Assembly (NCBI GenBank): GCA_021740845.1
Contig: JAIOYZ010000012.1
Span: forward strand, 1 to 64,000
Direction: 5' to 3'
DNA from: Bacteroidia bacterium
GTDB lineage: Bacteria > Bacteroidota > Bacteroidia > UKL13-3
DNA length: 64,000 nucleotides
This document shows, one piece after another, positions 26,310-35,312 of this stretch (the stretch's first letter is position 1; each line of letters starts with the position of its first letter). The position numbers were made by a program, and so were the translations under genes. A model generated the notes under the pieces. That model did no database searches, was not told where the DNA came from, and worked only from the letters and a program-made list of their open reading frames with translations.

Positions 26310-27823
26310 TGACACCAATTCTTTTAATTGCAGTTGCGGCAATTGTTTTGTTCGTAACCATTTCAACTTTAGTTTCCAGGTACAAAAGATGTCCTTCCGA
26401 CAAAATCTTAGTTGTATACGGAAGAACAGGCGGAACCTCTGCTAAGTGTATTCATGGCGGTGGAGCCTTTATTTGGCCCGTTATTCAGGATTATGCTTTC
26501 TTGGATTTAAAACCACTTTCTATTGAAGCCAATTTAACAAATGCTTTAAGTAGACAAAACATTCGCGTGGATGTTCCTTGTAGATTTACAATTGCCATTT
26601 CTACCGAATCAGACAATATGAATACCGCTGCTGAAAGGCTTTTAGGTTTATCATATGAACAAATTCAAGAATTGGCAAAAGATATTCTCTTTGGCCAATT
26701 GCGTTTGGTTATTGCTACCATGACTATCGAAGAAATCAATTCGGATAGGGATAAATTTTTGGATAATATTTCTAAAAATGTAGATAGCGAGTTAAAGAAA
26801 ATTGGTTTAAAACTCATCAATGTAAACGTAACAGATATCAAGGACGAATCTGGATATATTGAAGCATTAGGAAAAGAGGCTGCTGCAAAAGCAATTAACG
26901 AAGCAAAAATTAGCGTTGCAGAGCAGGAGAAAATTGGTGAAACTGGTAAGGCCTTAGCAGATAGAGAAAAAGATACTCAAATTGCAGAAACGCACAGAGA
27001 TAGGGATGTAAAAATTGCCATTACCATTAAAGATAAAGAAGTAAGCATAGCATCTGCTAAAAAAGACGAGGCTATTGGTAAAGCGGAAGCAGAAAGAGAT
27101 ACTCGTGTTAAAACCTCAGAAGCAAATGCAATTGCTATTAAAGGAGAAAATGAAGCCCGTATAGCCATTGCACAATCTGAAGCTTTGAGAAGAGAAAGAG
27201 AGGCAGAAGCTTTAAGAACAGCATTGGCATCAGAAAAAGTACAACAAGCAAAAGCATTAGAAGAGTCATATTTAGCAGAACAAAAAGCAGAATCTGCTCG
27301 TGCAGATAGGGAGCGTGCAACACAAAATGCCAATATTGTAATTCCTGCAGAAATTGCTAAGCAAAGAGCCATTATTGATGCACAAGCAGAGGCAGAAAAA
27401 ACAAGGGTTCAAGCAAAAGGTGAGGCAGATGCAATCTTTGCTAAAATGGAAGCAGAAGCAAAAGGTTTGTACGAAATTTTAACCAAGCAAGCTGAAGGTT
27501 ACAAAGATGTTGTTGCTGCTGCTGGTGGTGACCCAACTAAAGCTTTCCAATTATTATTAATTGAGAAATTACCTGAATTAGTTAGAACCCAAGTTGAGGC
27601 AGTTAAAAATATTAAAATTGATAAAATTACTGTTTGGGATTCTGGAAACGGACAAGGCGATAACGGCAATTCTAGCACTGCCAATTTTGTTTCAGGAATG
27701 ATGAAAACTGTACCACCATTAAACGACTTATTTAACATGGCAGGTTTAAATCTTCCTACTTATTTAAAAGGTGAAAATCCATCGGTTCAAACCGAAACTA
27801 AAAAAGATGAAAACGATAATTAA
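26309..27823 (+). CDS. Flotillin (SPFH domain, YqiK/FloT type)
   Basis: The protein has 504 residues. It has an N-terminal membrane segment (PILLIAVAAIVLFVTISTL), then the SPFH/band 7 domain (about 25-190, with VDVPCRFTIAIS), a long Ala/Glu-rich coiled coil (about 190-400) and a flotillin C-terminus (AGGDPTKAFQLLLIEKLPEL). It scaffolds lipid microdomains in the inner membrane. The coding overlap with the NfeD-like gene shows an operon. One copy of the interspersed repeat core falls in the last codons (27784-27793, SVQTE). Confidence 0.95.
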   Translation: MTPILLIAVAAIVLFVTISTLVSRYKRCPSDKILVVYGRTGGTSAKCIHGGGAFIWPVIQDYAFLDLKPLSIEANLTNALSRQNIRVDVPCRFTIAISTESDNMNTAAERLLGLSYEQIQELAKDILFGQLRLVIATMTIEEINSDRDKFLDNISKNVDSELKKIGLKLINVNVTDIKDESGYIEALGKEAAAKAINEAKISVAEQEKIGETGKALADREKDTQIAETHRDRDVKIAITIKDKEVSIASAKKDEAIGKAEAERDTRVKTSEANAIAIKGENEARIAIAQSEALRREREAEALRTALASEKVQQAKALEESYLAEQKAESARADRERATQNANIVIPAEIAKQRAIIDAQAEAEKTRVQAKGEADAIFAKMEAEAKGLYEILTKQAEGYKDVVAAAGGDPTKAFQLLLIEKLPELVRTQVEAVKNIKIDKITVWDSGNGQGDNGNSSTANFVSGMMKTVPPLNDLFNMAGLNLPTYLKGENPSVQTETKKDENDN

Positions 27824-27839
27824 TTAACCTGATAATAGC

Positions 27840-27882
27840 AAAGGCTTGCAAATTATAACTATAGTTTGCAAGCCTTTTTTGT
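27840..27882 (+). terminator. Rho-independent terminator after flotillin
   Basis: AAAGGCTTGCAAA (27840-27852) pairs with TTTGCAAGCCTTT (27865-27877), followed by a T-run. Confidence 0.88.
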
Positions 27883-27898
27883 TAATAAAAACAAAGAA

Positions 27899-28258
27899 AT
27901 GGAAAAGGTAAATATTGTGGAGAAATTGAGTCTGTTTTCTGATTATTGGAACCCAAGAATTGTGGGTGAACTAAACGGACAGCAGGTAAAACTTGTTAAA
28001 TTTAAAGGCGAATTTATATGGCATCACCACGAGCATGAAGACGAAATGTTTTATGTGATAGATGGCGAATTTACCATGGAATTAAGAGATAAAAATATCC
28101 ACCTTTCTGCCAACGAATTTTTTATTGTGCCAAGAGGCGTGGAGCACAGGCCAGTTGCAATAAATGAGGTAAGTATTATGCTGTTTGAACCAAAAGAAAC
28201 TTTAAATACTGGCAATAAAAAAAGTGAACTTACTCAAGAAAATTTAAAGCACATTTAA
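27899..28258 (+). CDS. Small cupin-domain protein
   Basis: An upstream ATG at 27866 lies inside the flotillin terminator, so I use the ATG at 27899 (MEKVNIVEKL), giving 119 residues. The cupin motif 1 is WHHHEHEDEMFYVIDGEF with three His and a Glu as likely metal ligands; motif 2 is FIVPRGVEHRPVA. Single-domain cupins of this type are usually annotated only as such; the substrate is unknown. It is followed by a DinB-type gene 38 bp on. Confidence 0.88.
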   Translation: MEKVNIVEKLSLFSDYWNPRIVGELNGQQVKLVKFKGEFIWHHHEHEDEMFYVIDGEFTMELRDKNIHLSANEFFIVPRGVEHRPVAINEVSIMLFEPKETLNTGNKKSELTQENLKHI

Positions 28259-28268
28259 AAAATTATTT

Positions 28269-28282
28269 CGGTTTGAACCAAA
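28269..28282 (+). repeat. Interspersed 14-mer CGGTTTGAACCAAA in a 5' leader
   Basis: Exact copy between the cupin stop and the start of the DinB/YfiT gene, 14 bp before that start, where it could occupy the leader of the mRNA. Confidence 0.8.
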
Positions 28283-28296
28283 AGGAATTACAAAAC

Positions 28297-28818
28297 ATGG
28301 AAGAATTAAAATACCCAATTGGAAGATTTGAAAATCAAGCTACAATAAGCCTTGAATTATGGAATGATTATGTGGAAACGTTAAGAAACTTTCCAGGATT
28401 ATTAAAGCAAGAAGCGGAAGGTTTAAGTGAGCAAATATTAAATACACCTTACCGCCCAGATGGCTGGACTATAAGGCAAGTAGTGCACCATTGTGCAGAT
28501 AGCCACATAAATTGTTTGATGCGCTTAAAACTTGCCTTAACAGAAGAAAATCCTACCATAAAACCCTATTTAGAAGACAAGTGGGCAAAATTACCTGATA
28601 GCAATTTAGACCTAAATCCATCCATGCTAATTTTGGAAGGAGTGCATCAGAAAATTGTTTGTGTTATTGAAAGCTTAAATGAAGAGGATTTGAAACGAAC
28701 CTATATTCATCCAGAACATGGAAAAACATTTACGATATTAGAATTAATTGCATTGTATGCTTGGCATTGCAAACACCATTTAGCGCATGTTCAATTGGTA
28801 ACGAAAGCAAATAAGTAA
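28297..28818 (+). CDS. YfiT/BstA-type DinB family protein (putative bacillithiol transferase)
   Basis: The frame can start at a TTG at 28273 inside the interspersed repeat, but the ATG at 28297 (MEELKYPIGRFE) fits the family, giving 173 residues. The DinB four-helix bundle has metal His residues in VVHHCADSH and at the end in AWHCKHHLAHV. YfiT/BstA proteins add bacillithiol to electrophiles; older annotation calls them metal-dependent hydrolases. Family membership is clear, and the thiol substrate is inferred. Confidence 0.9.
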   Translation: MEELKYPIGRFENQATISLELWNDYVETLRNFPGLLKQEAEGLSEQILNTPYRPDGWTIRQVVHHCADSHINCLMRLKLALTEENPTIKPYLEDKWAKLPDSNLDLNPSMLILEGVHQKIVCVIESLNEEDLKRTYIHPEHGKTFTILELIALYAWHCKHHLAHVQLVTKANK

Positions 28819-28822
28819 AAAA

Positions 28823-28857
28823 AGAAAAGGCCAGTAAAACTGGCCTTTTCTTTTTTT
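28823..28857. terminator. Bidirectional terminator between convergent genes
   Basis: AGAAAAGGCCAG (28823-28834) pairs with CTGGCCTTTTCT (28840-28851), with T-runs on both sides. It serves the DinB gene and the minus-strand lipoprotein gene. Confidence 0.88.
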
Positions 28858-29434
28858 ATTCCAATACCATTGGAAATCTAACAGAAATATCTGTTGAACC
28901 TGCCGTTAACCCATCTATTTTTGGAGAACTTTCGGTATAATGTTTTAAAACCACATCCAAATTCTGATTACCAGAAACCGCATTTAGAGTATAGATTTTA
29001 TATTTCAATCCCAACTCAATTGGTGGCACATGTGTATCAAAATCTAAAATATTCACCCATACATTTGAGGTGGAAGAGGTAAATACAAATCTATGATGAT
29101 TTGCATCCTCTCTAATTTCCTCTGTAACATTAAAAACAGGTGTTTTACTTTCGTCTAAAATTTGGGTTGAACCAAAATAAGTGCGGTTAGCCTTTAACTT
29201 TAAAGTATCTAAAGTAATTGCTGTACCTGGACCTCCTAGCTGTTTCCAAGAATACAAAAATGTATCGTTGGTTGCAGAATCTACTAAGGTTAATGTTACA
29301 GATGTAATCAATTCATTCTCCTCATCGATATTGGTATGTTCATCTGTACTTTGCTTTTTACAAGAGCTAAAATAAACTAGTGATAAAGCCAATAATGAAA
29401 GGATACTAAAATTTGTTTTTATAAAATTTTTCAT
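28856..29434 (-). CDS. Lipoprotein partner of the TonB receptor
   Basis: The protein has 192 residues with a lipobox (YFSSC, Cys25). It starts its mature part with an acidic run and ELITSVTLTLVDS, and later has EEIREDANHHRFVF and VVLKHYTESSPK. This matches small Bacteroidota lipoproteins, sometimes labelled type 1 periplasmic binding fold, that are encoded directly after a TonB receptor. The stop-to-start gap to the receptor is 9 bp, so they are co-transcribed. It may bind the receptor's cargo at the outer surface or periplasm. Confidence 0.75.
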   Translation of the reverse strand: MKNFIKTNFSILSLLALSLVYFSSCKKQSTDEHTNIDEENELITSVTLTLVDSATNDTFLYSWKQLGGPGTAITLDTLKLKANRTYFGSTQILDESKTPVFNVTEEIREDANHHRFVFTSSTSNVWVNILDFDTHVPPIELGLKYKIYTLNAVSGNQNLDVVLKHYTESSPKIDGLTAGSTDISVRFPMVLE

Positions 29435-29443
29435 GTTTTGTTT

Positions 29444-31777
29444 TTAAAAGGGAATTTGAATTCTAAGAATAAAATTAATTCCGGGATCATTTGTAAAATA
29501 CCTGAACCTACTTAAGTAATCCCGGTAACTTTGGTTCAGGGCGTTTTGAATGCTAAAGGAAACATTCCAAGCTGGAGTTCTTCTAAAAGGCTTGAATGTA
29601 GCGCCAGCATTTAGGTTAATTAAATAATACGCTGCAGGTGGATTGGCAAAATCTTGATTGGGCACAAATCTTTTTTGTTGTGCCACCCATAAACTTTGCA
29701 CTTCTGCAAATGGTTTTCTGATCCATCTTCTTCCTCTAAAAAGATAGGTAAAAGTATGTTCCATTCTATTTGCTGGCATCCAAAACAAGGCTTGGTTCAA
29801 ACCTAAATTTTGACCATACAAATAGGAGAAACGCGATTCCCATTGCCAAGCTCTTGGAGGTGCATAATGTAACGCAAATTCTGCTCCCAATAAACTTGCA
29901 TTGTTTTGTGTAAATTGAAATGCTGGAAAGGCGCCACGGATAGTAAGAATAGGCTCTGCCAAGGGAGTCTTATAAATAAAACCATCAAAATATTGCGCAA
30001 AAATACTGAGTTCAGAATGCCAATTTCTAATGTGGTTTTTTATACTAATATCCACCAAAAAATTGCGCTCAGGTTTTAATAAAGAATCACCCATTTCAAA
30101 CGATGCCAAGCCATAATGCAGACCATAACTATAGAGTTCATTTACGGCTGGTGGACGCCATGCACTTTGCAAAGAAGTAGTTAAAATAAAATCGTGTTTA
30201 AAATTTCGATTCCAAGTTAAACCAGCGCTCGGACCTTTAAAAAACCGTTGGTAGGCATATGTTTTTTGAAAGCGTTTGTATTCTGGGACATCCAAATTTC
30301 GAATATCGTAACGTAATCCTAAAGAAACATTTCCGTGAATTAACTCTCGCTTTATTAGAGCATAAGTGCCCAAAGAAAGCGATTGAAATGGAGGAATAAT
30401 AAACTGCAATCCCGCAACCGTATTTTGTTGCAACATTTCCGAAACACCTACTTTCAAATGCCAATGAGCTTTTATTTGCCTCTCATAAATTTGCTCACCT
30501 TGAAAACTCTGAATCTCCAAATCCATAGCTGGTTTGCCTTGTAACGCCTGGTTGTATACTCTTTCTGCATCATACTCCTCTCTCCTATTTACTTGTTGCG
30601 AATACAAAAGTCTTAACTGAGATTTAGAACTAATTTGATATTTAAATTCAGAAGAAAATATCACGTGTGTCACTTCTTGATAAGGCTTTCCAATTTTATA
30701 AGTAAAAGGCAAAATAATGAGTGGTTGCGAAGCTTGAATTGCTTGGTTCAAATCGTCTATATTACCTAAATGAGAGCCAACAAAAATTCCTTGCTCGCTT
30801 TCAAATCGGCTCAAACCAAACTCTAAACTCCATTTTTTCCTTCCGTAAACTACATTTATAGATTGAGCATTTTCCTTAAATCCAGTATTGCTAATATTGT
30901 AATCTGTTGCATGTGCATCGCCTGCTCTTCTTAAACTTCCTTGCGCACGCCAAGCAAAATAATTGGTGGTTCCTTTTCTACCTTCTAGCATTAAAGAACT
31001 GGCTCCTTGCTTGCTATTGCTTAAACTTTGCAAAGATAATTGCCCCTTAATTCCAGGAGATGATAACCATGGTCGTGGCAAAATACGAATTACACCACCA
31101 ATAGCCTCTGGACCAAATTCTACTGCCGATGCACCTTTTATAACTTCAATTCTATTGGCCATAAATGGATCTAATTCCGGCCCATGATCGTCGCCCCATT
31201 GCTGACCTTCCATGCGCGTATTGCCTTGAATGGTTGTTAATCTTTGTCCGCTTAAGCCTCTAATAACAGGTTTTGCAATGCCTCCTGCAGAGCTAATTGT
31301 GGTTACTCCGTTTACTGTTTTCAATAAATCACTAATGTTTTGCCCTTGGCGTTGGGCAATTTGCTCAGCAGATAAATAGTCTTTTTCTCTGCCAGAAAAC
31401 ATAGCAGAATTCCCAGTTGTTTCAATCAAGGTTTCATGTAAATGTTGCGACTCTGGGCAAAGTTGAACCAACAAATTTCCATCGAATGGTAATTTAGCCA
31501 AAACATCTTTATGATGATATCCAATATAACTAATGTGAATTAAACTCATACCATTAGGCAATGAATCTATTTCAACCTTTCCTTCCTCGTCTGAAATATG
31601 CAAATGCTTGTGTTTTTGCACGCTAACAGATGCGCCATACAAAGGCTCATGCGTAAGACTATCTGTAATTTGTAAGATTATTTTATTAGAGGCATTTTGG
31701 GCAAATACGGTTTGAACCAAAGCGCCTAATACAATAAAAAATAAAAACAAGATAGCCTTGAAATAATTTCGGTTCAA
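29444..31777 (-). CDS. TonB-dependent receptor, ZnuD-like
   Basis: The protein has 777 residues. After a signal peptide (ending VFAQ) come a carboxypeptidase-regulatory-like domain (about 30-110), a plug (NISDLLKTVNGVTTIS, IRGLSGQRLTTIQG, RIEVIKGASAVEFGPEAIGG) and a C-terminal beta barrel ending in Phe. The plug with DDHGPELD resembles metal (zinc or haem) receptors of the ZnuD type. The neighbouring His/Cys-rich protein and lipoprotein support metal uptake, but the ion is not shown. An exact 14-mer repeat (31708-31721) falls in the signal peptide coding sequence. Confidence 0.9.
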   Translation of the reverse strand: MNRNYFKAILFLFFIVLGALVQTVFAQNASNKIILQITDSLTHEPLYGASVSVQKHKHLHISDEEGKVEIDSLPNGMSLIHISYIGYHHKDVLAKLPFDGNLLVQLCPESQHLHETLIETTGNSAMFSGREKDYLSAEQIAQRQGQNISDLLKTVNGVTTISSAGGIAKPVIRGLSGQRLTTIQGNTRMEGQQWGDDHGPELDPFMANRIEVIKGASAVEFGPEAIGGVIRILPRPWLSSPGIKGQLSLQSLSNSKQGASSLMLEGRKGTTNYFAWRAQGSLRRAGDAHATDYNISNTGFKENAQSINVVYGRKKWSLEFGLSRFESEQGIFVGSHLGNIDDLNQAIQASQPLIILPFTYKIGKPYQEVTHVIFSSEFKYQISSKSQLRLLYSQQVNRREEYDAERVYNQALQGKPAMDLEIQSFQGEQIYERQIKAHWHLKVGVSEMLQQNTVAGLQFIIPPFQSLSLGTYALIKRELIHGNVSLGLRYDIRNLDVPEYKRFQKTYAYQRFFKGPSAGLTWNRNFKHDFILTTSLQSAWRPPAVNELYSYGLHYGLASFEMGDSLLKPERNFLVDISIKNHIRNWHSELSIFAQYFDGFIYKTPLAEPILTIRGAFPAFQFTQNNASLLGAEFALHYAPPRAWQWESRFSYLYGQNLGLNQALFWMPANRMEHTFTYLFRGRRWIRKPFAEVQSLWVAQQKRFVPNQDFANPPAAYYLINLNAGATFKPFRRTPAWNVSFSIQNALNQSYRDYLSRFRYFTNDPGINFILRIQIPF

Positions 31778-31862
31778 AGCAATTTATTTAATGAAATTTA
31801 TGGGAAATAATACCTCTGTATGAAATGAACAAAAACAATTTCACATAGGTATAAAATATTGG

Positions 31863-32261
31863 CTAAGCGTATTGTGGCGGCCCTTTATTTGTTGGTAGAG
31901 AAACGAGTTTGTATGGATACGAATATGGTTGAAATATAAAATGGCAACTTCCTTCCAAAACGGCCAAAACCAACTCTGTATTTTTATGTGTAAATGATTT
32001 TACAAAATGAAACTGACACCAAAAACACTTTGTTAAGGATTGGCTAATATGATGACTGTGCTCGCAAGAATGGCTGATTCCTTCTTGGCAAAAATAATCA
32101 TCCAGTTGGCAATGGTGATTTTCCTCTGCTTTTGCAAAATGGCTTTCAAAAGCATGCTCTTCTGCCTCATGAAAATGAAGCAAGTTAATTGGTAAAAAGC
32201 TAAGGCTAAAAATACCAACTAAGAATAATGCAATATGTTTTCTAAAAGCTATCAATGGCAA
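31863..32261 (-). CDS. His/Cys-rich small exported protein
   Basis: The protein has 132 residues: an N-terminal hydrophobic segment (IALFLVGIFSLSFLPINLL), then a His/Glu/Cys-rich middle (LHFHEAEEHAFESHF, EENHHCQ, SHSCEHSHH, CFWCQFHF) and a C-terminus NKGPPQYA. Short proteins with such a GPP end precede TonB metal receptors in several Bacteroidota. The His/Cys content suggests metal binding or sensing. It lies 85 bp before the receptor gene, on the same strand. No biochemical role is established. Confidence 0.72.
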   Translation of the reverse strand: MPLIAFRKHIALFLVGIFSLSFLPINLLHFHEAEEHAFESHFAKAEENHHCQLDDYFCQEGISHSCEHSHHISQSLTKCFWCQFHFVKSFTHKNTELVLAVLEGSCHFIFQPYSYPYKLVSLPTNKGPPQYA

Positions 32262-32277
32262 TCAAAGATACTAGAAC

Positions 32278-33096
32278 TTATTTCTTTTTAAAGGTATTCA
32301 TAGGTAAATTAAAGCCAAACTGCAATGCAATTGCTCCCGACATAAAATGATGTTGCAATCTACCTTGATGATCGGCGCCTAATTCTGTTGTTAAATAATG
32401 GGCAAAAGCGCCTTGTGCCATGGTTTGCAAAAAGAAATATTTGTAAATATCTAAGCGCAAACCCGTGTTAACGCCCAGCACATAACCTTGTGGCTTAAAA
32501 TGTCCGCCATCGTAATTATCTAAAACCGTTGAAATGGTAAAGGAATACAAAACTCCCGCACCTACTTTATTTAGCCAACTAAATTCTAATGTTTTGTTTT
32601 TTGCCAATACAGATTTTTTCAAAATATTAGCCATCAAATAATTGTTACCATTGGTATGTTGGATGTGCACAAATTTTGGATCAACCAATGTGTCTTTATC
32701 AATTTCTCTTCCACGAATAGTTCCAGTAACGCGCACTATTTGGTTGTCGGTAACCACATATTTCAAATGATCCCAGCTCAATTCTACACCCAAATTTCTT
32801 TTGTCGTTAAATAAATAACCAATATGCAAATTGTATTGCGGAATGGTTAATTCGCTAATAGGACCAATATGCTCAAAATTGCTTTTATCGTGAGCTTTGG
32901 CCTTTATCATTTTAAAATCATAATCATCGCTGGTACTATTGTAAAGATGCAAAGTGCTTTTGGTATAGGCCTCTCTATTATAGCCCCAACTCAAATACAA
33001 AGTACCTGGTTTTCGTTCTTGTGCCTCTGCTAATAAACCTACTAATAGGCAAAAAGTAAACAGGCCAATTTGTTTCAATCCAATCCTACTGTTCAT
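32278..33096 (-). CDS. Putative outer-membrane beta-barrel protein
   Basis: The open frame reaches 33225, but the signal peptide begins at the ATG at 33096 (MNSRIGLKQIGLFTFCLLVGLLAEAQ), giving 272 residues. The mature part alternates polar and hydrophobic residues with aromatic strands (YLSWGYNREAYTKSTLHLY, YNLHIGYLFNDKRNLGVELSW), and ends LQFGFNLPMNTFKKK, consistent with a small outer-membrane barrel. It lies 16 bp upstream of the His-rich gene and heads the probable metal-uptake operon. The family is not recognised. Confidence 0.7.
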   Translation of the reverse strand: MNSRIGLKQIGLFTFCLLVGLLAEAQERKPGTLYLSWGYNREAYTKSTLHLYNSTSDDYDFKMIKAKAHDKSNFEHIGPISELTIPQYNLHIGYLFNDKRNLGVELSWDHLKYVVTDNQIVRVTGTIRGREIDKDTLVDPKFVHIQHTNGNNYLMANILKKSVLAKNKTLEFSWLNKVGAGVLYSFTISTVLDNYDGGHFKPQGYVLGVNTGLRLDIYKYFFLQTMAQGAFAHYLTTELGADHQGRLQHHFMSGAIALQFGFNLPMNTFKKK

Positions 33097-33199
33097 GAAT
33101 CTCGTAATTAAAAGTGCCGCGAATTTGAACTTTTCTTCCAAATAAATTTTTAAAAATTGACAAAAGGAGAAAAATAGGTTCAGAATTTTAAAAACAATT

Positions 33200-33276
33200 C
33201 GGTTTGAACCAAGCCTTGCTAGCATTTGGAAAGGATTATTTCAAAATGAAACCGAAATTTTATTTGGTTCAAACCG
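33200..33276. repeat. Inverted pair of interspersed repeats upstream of hutU
   Basis: CGGTTTGAACCAAG (33200-33213) and TTTGGTTCAAACCG (33263-33276) face each other 49 bp apart. They lie between the divergent barrel-protein and hutU genes. Confidence 0.75.
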
Positions 33277-33336
33277 ACCCTTACTATTTTGAACCCTAAA
33301 TGAAAAACCGCAAGCTCAAAAGCAAATATTTACCCC

Positions 33337-33367
33337 TTTGCTAACAAAAAAAATAGGCCTATTTTCG
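33337..33367 (+). promoter_or_regulatory. Promoter of hutU
   Basis: TTTG (33337-33340), a 19-base spacer and TATTTTCG (33360-33367), followed 17 bp later by the hutU ATG. Confidence 0.7.
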
Positions 33368-33384
33368 CCCTCAAATCAAGAACA

Positions 33385-35046
33385 ATGAGGAAAGAATTAC
33401 ACGCCGCTACTGGCACCGAAATTAGTTGCAAAGGTTGGGTTCAAGAAGCAGCTTTGCGCATGTTGCATAACAATTTAGATCCAGATGTGGCAGAGCGCCC
33501 AGAAGATTTAATAGTTTATGGTGGCATTGGAAAAGCAGCCCGTAATTGGGAAAGTTTTGATTTAATTGTAAAAGCACTTCGCGATTTAGAAGACGATGAA
33601 ACTCTTTTGGTTCAAAGCGGAAAACCTGTAGGAATTTTACCAACACACAAAGATGCTCCTAGAGTAATAATTTCGAATAGCATGTTGGTTCCTAAATGGG
33701 CCAATTGGGAAACTTTTCATGAATTAGACAAAAAAGGTTTGATGATGTATGGCCAAATGACGGCCGGAAGTTGGATTTATATTGGCTCTCAAGGTATTGT
33801 TCAAGGAACCTACGAAACCTTTGCCGAAGCTGCTCGTCAGCATTTTGGTGGAAGCTTAAAAGGAACCCTTACCGTAACCGCTGGTTTAGGTGGTATGGGT
33901 GGCGCTCAACCTTTAGCTGTTACCATGTGCGATGGTGTTTGTTTGGCTGCTGAAGTGGTGGAATGGCGTATTAAAAAACGCATTGAAACGCGCTACTTAG
34001 ATATAATGAGTAGAGACATTGATGAGGCAATTGACAAGGCTTTGAAAGCCAAAGAAGAAGGCAGACGCTTGTCTATTGGAGTAGTTTGTAACGCAATTGA
34101 TTTATTAGAAAGATTGATAGAACGTAATATCACTCCAGATTTGCTTACAGACCAAACCTCAGCGCACGATCCATTGAATGGTTATTACCCAGAAGATATT
34201 GCAGAAGAAGTTGCAGATAGAATGCGCAAAACCGATGCAGATAAATATACTCGTTTGAGTTTAGACACCATGGCACATCACGTAAAATTGATGTTGGAAT
34301 TGCAAAAACGCGGTGCAATAACTTTTGATTATGGCAATAATTTAAGAGGCCAAGCAAAAGATTTAAGAGGTGTAGAAAATGCTTTCGATTTCCCTGGTTT
34401 TGTGCCTGCATATATTCGTCCATTATTTTGCGAAGGTAAAGGCCCTTTCCGTTGGGTAGCGCTTAGTGGCGACCCAAATGATATTTATGTAACCGACCAA
34501 GTAATGAAAGATTTGTTTCCAGAAAACACTTCGTTGCACCGTTGGTTAGATATGGCTAGAGAGCGCATCGCTTTCCAAGGATTACCTGCTAGAATTTGCT
34601 GGATTGGACAAGGAGATAGAGAAAAAGCAGCTTTGGCATTTAACGAATTGGTAAGAACAGGAAAAGTTAAAGGCCCTATTGTAATTGGTCGCGACCATCT
34701 AGATACAGGTTCTGTTGCTTCACCAAACAGAGAAACCGAAGCTATGAAAGACGGTAGCGATGCCGTAGCAGATTGGCCTATATTAAACGCATTAATTAAT
34801 ACAGCCGGCGGCGCAAGTTGGGTAAGCGTGCACCATGGAGGTGGAGTTGGAATGGGCTATAGCATTCATGCCGGTATGGTAATTTTAGCAGACGGCACAG
34901 AAGATGCAGCCAGAAGATTAAAACGTGTATTGCATAATGATCCAGCAATGGGTGTAATTCGTCACGCAGATGCAGGTTACGATATTGCCATTGACACCGC
35001 TAGGAAACACAGATTAGATATTAAAGAAAGATTGAAAGACAAATAG
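33385..35046 (+). CDS. hutU: Urocanate hydratase
   Basis: The protein has 553 residues, full length. It converts urocanate to imidazolonepropionate with NAD+ in histidine breakdown. Signatures include [20 protein letters not shown], the NAD-binding [37 protein letters not shown] with the active-site Cys, and [17 protein letters not shown]. No other hut catabolic gene lies beside it; a HutD-like gene is 25 kb away in this window. It has its own promoter and terminator, so it is a single-gene unit. Confidence 0.98.
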   Translation: MRKELHAATGTEISCKGWVQEAALRMLHNNLDPDVAERPEDLIVYGGIGKAARNWESFDLIVKALRDLEDDETLLVQSGKPVGILPTHKDAPRVIISNSMLVPKWANWETFHELDKKGLMMYGQMTAGSWIYIGSQGIVQGTYETFAEAARQHFGGSLKGTLTVTAGLGGMGGAQPLAVTMCDGVCLAAEVVEWRIKKRIETRYLDIMSRDIDEAIDKALKAKEEGRRLSIGVVCNAIDLLERLIERNITPDLLTDQTSAHDPLNGYYPEDIAEEVADRMRKTDADKYTRLSLDTMAHHVKLMLELQKRGAITFDYGNNLRGQAKDLRGVENAFDFPGFVPAYIRPLFCEGKGPFRWVALSGDPNDIYVTDQVMKDLFPENTSLHRWLDMARERIAFQGLPARICWIGQGDREKAALAFNELVRTGKVKGPIVIGRDHLDTGSVASPNRETEAMKDGSDAVADWPILNALINTAGGASWVSVHHGGGVGMGYSIHAGMVILADGTEDAARRLKRVLHNDPAMGVIRHADAGYDIAIDTARKHRLDIKERLKDK

Positions 35047-35067
35047 GTATTTCTGACCCAAATGAAT

Positions 35068-35107
35068 AGCCATCAATTACCAAATTAAGGTTGTTGGTGG
35101 CTTTTTT
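35068..35107 (+). terminator. Rho-independent terminator after hutU
   Basis: AGCCATCAATTACC (35068-35081) pairs, with two G-T pairs and one mismatch, to GGTTGTTGGTGGCT (35089-35102), followed by six Ts. Confidence 0.7.
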
Positions 35108-35175
35108 ATTTAATGGCATTTTTAAAATACCAATTGTATTTCTTTGCCAAATTTGCTAAAATATCAAAGGCATTT

Positions 35176-35189
35176 CGGTTTGAACCAAA
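35176..35189 (+). repeat. Interspersed 14-mer CGGTTTGAACCAAA
   Basis: Exact intergenic copy between hutU and the PNGase-like gene. Apart from this and the hutU terminator, I see nothing else in the 266-bp gap. Confidence 0.8.
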
Positions 35190-35312
35190 CGATTTTTTGA
35201 AAAAATAAAATACGCCTTGAATCTATTTGTTATTTTCTTCGATGCATTCCACATTTTGGGATATTAGCCATACAAGGTTATATTTGGGCATTAACAAAAT
35301 GTTACCTAAATT

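Noticed and set aside
26977-27372. Antisense 131-codon frame, plus two more minus-strand frames across flotillin
   Set aside because: They arise from the Ala/Glu-rich coiled-coil coding sequence, whose reverse reading lacks stops. The composition is repetitive and there is no start context.
33422-34423. Antisense frames inside hutU (33422-33646 and 34145-34423)
   Set aside because: They lie wholly within a well-conserved enzyme gene and have no recognisable product.
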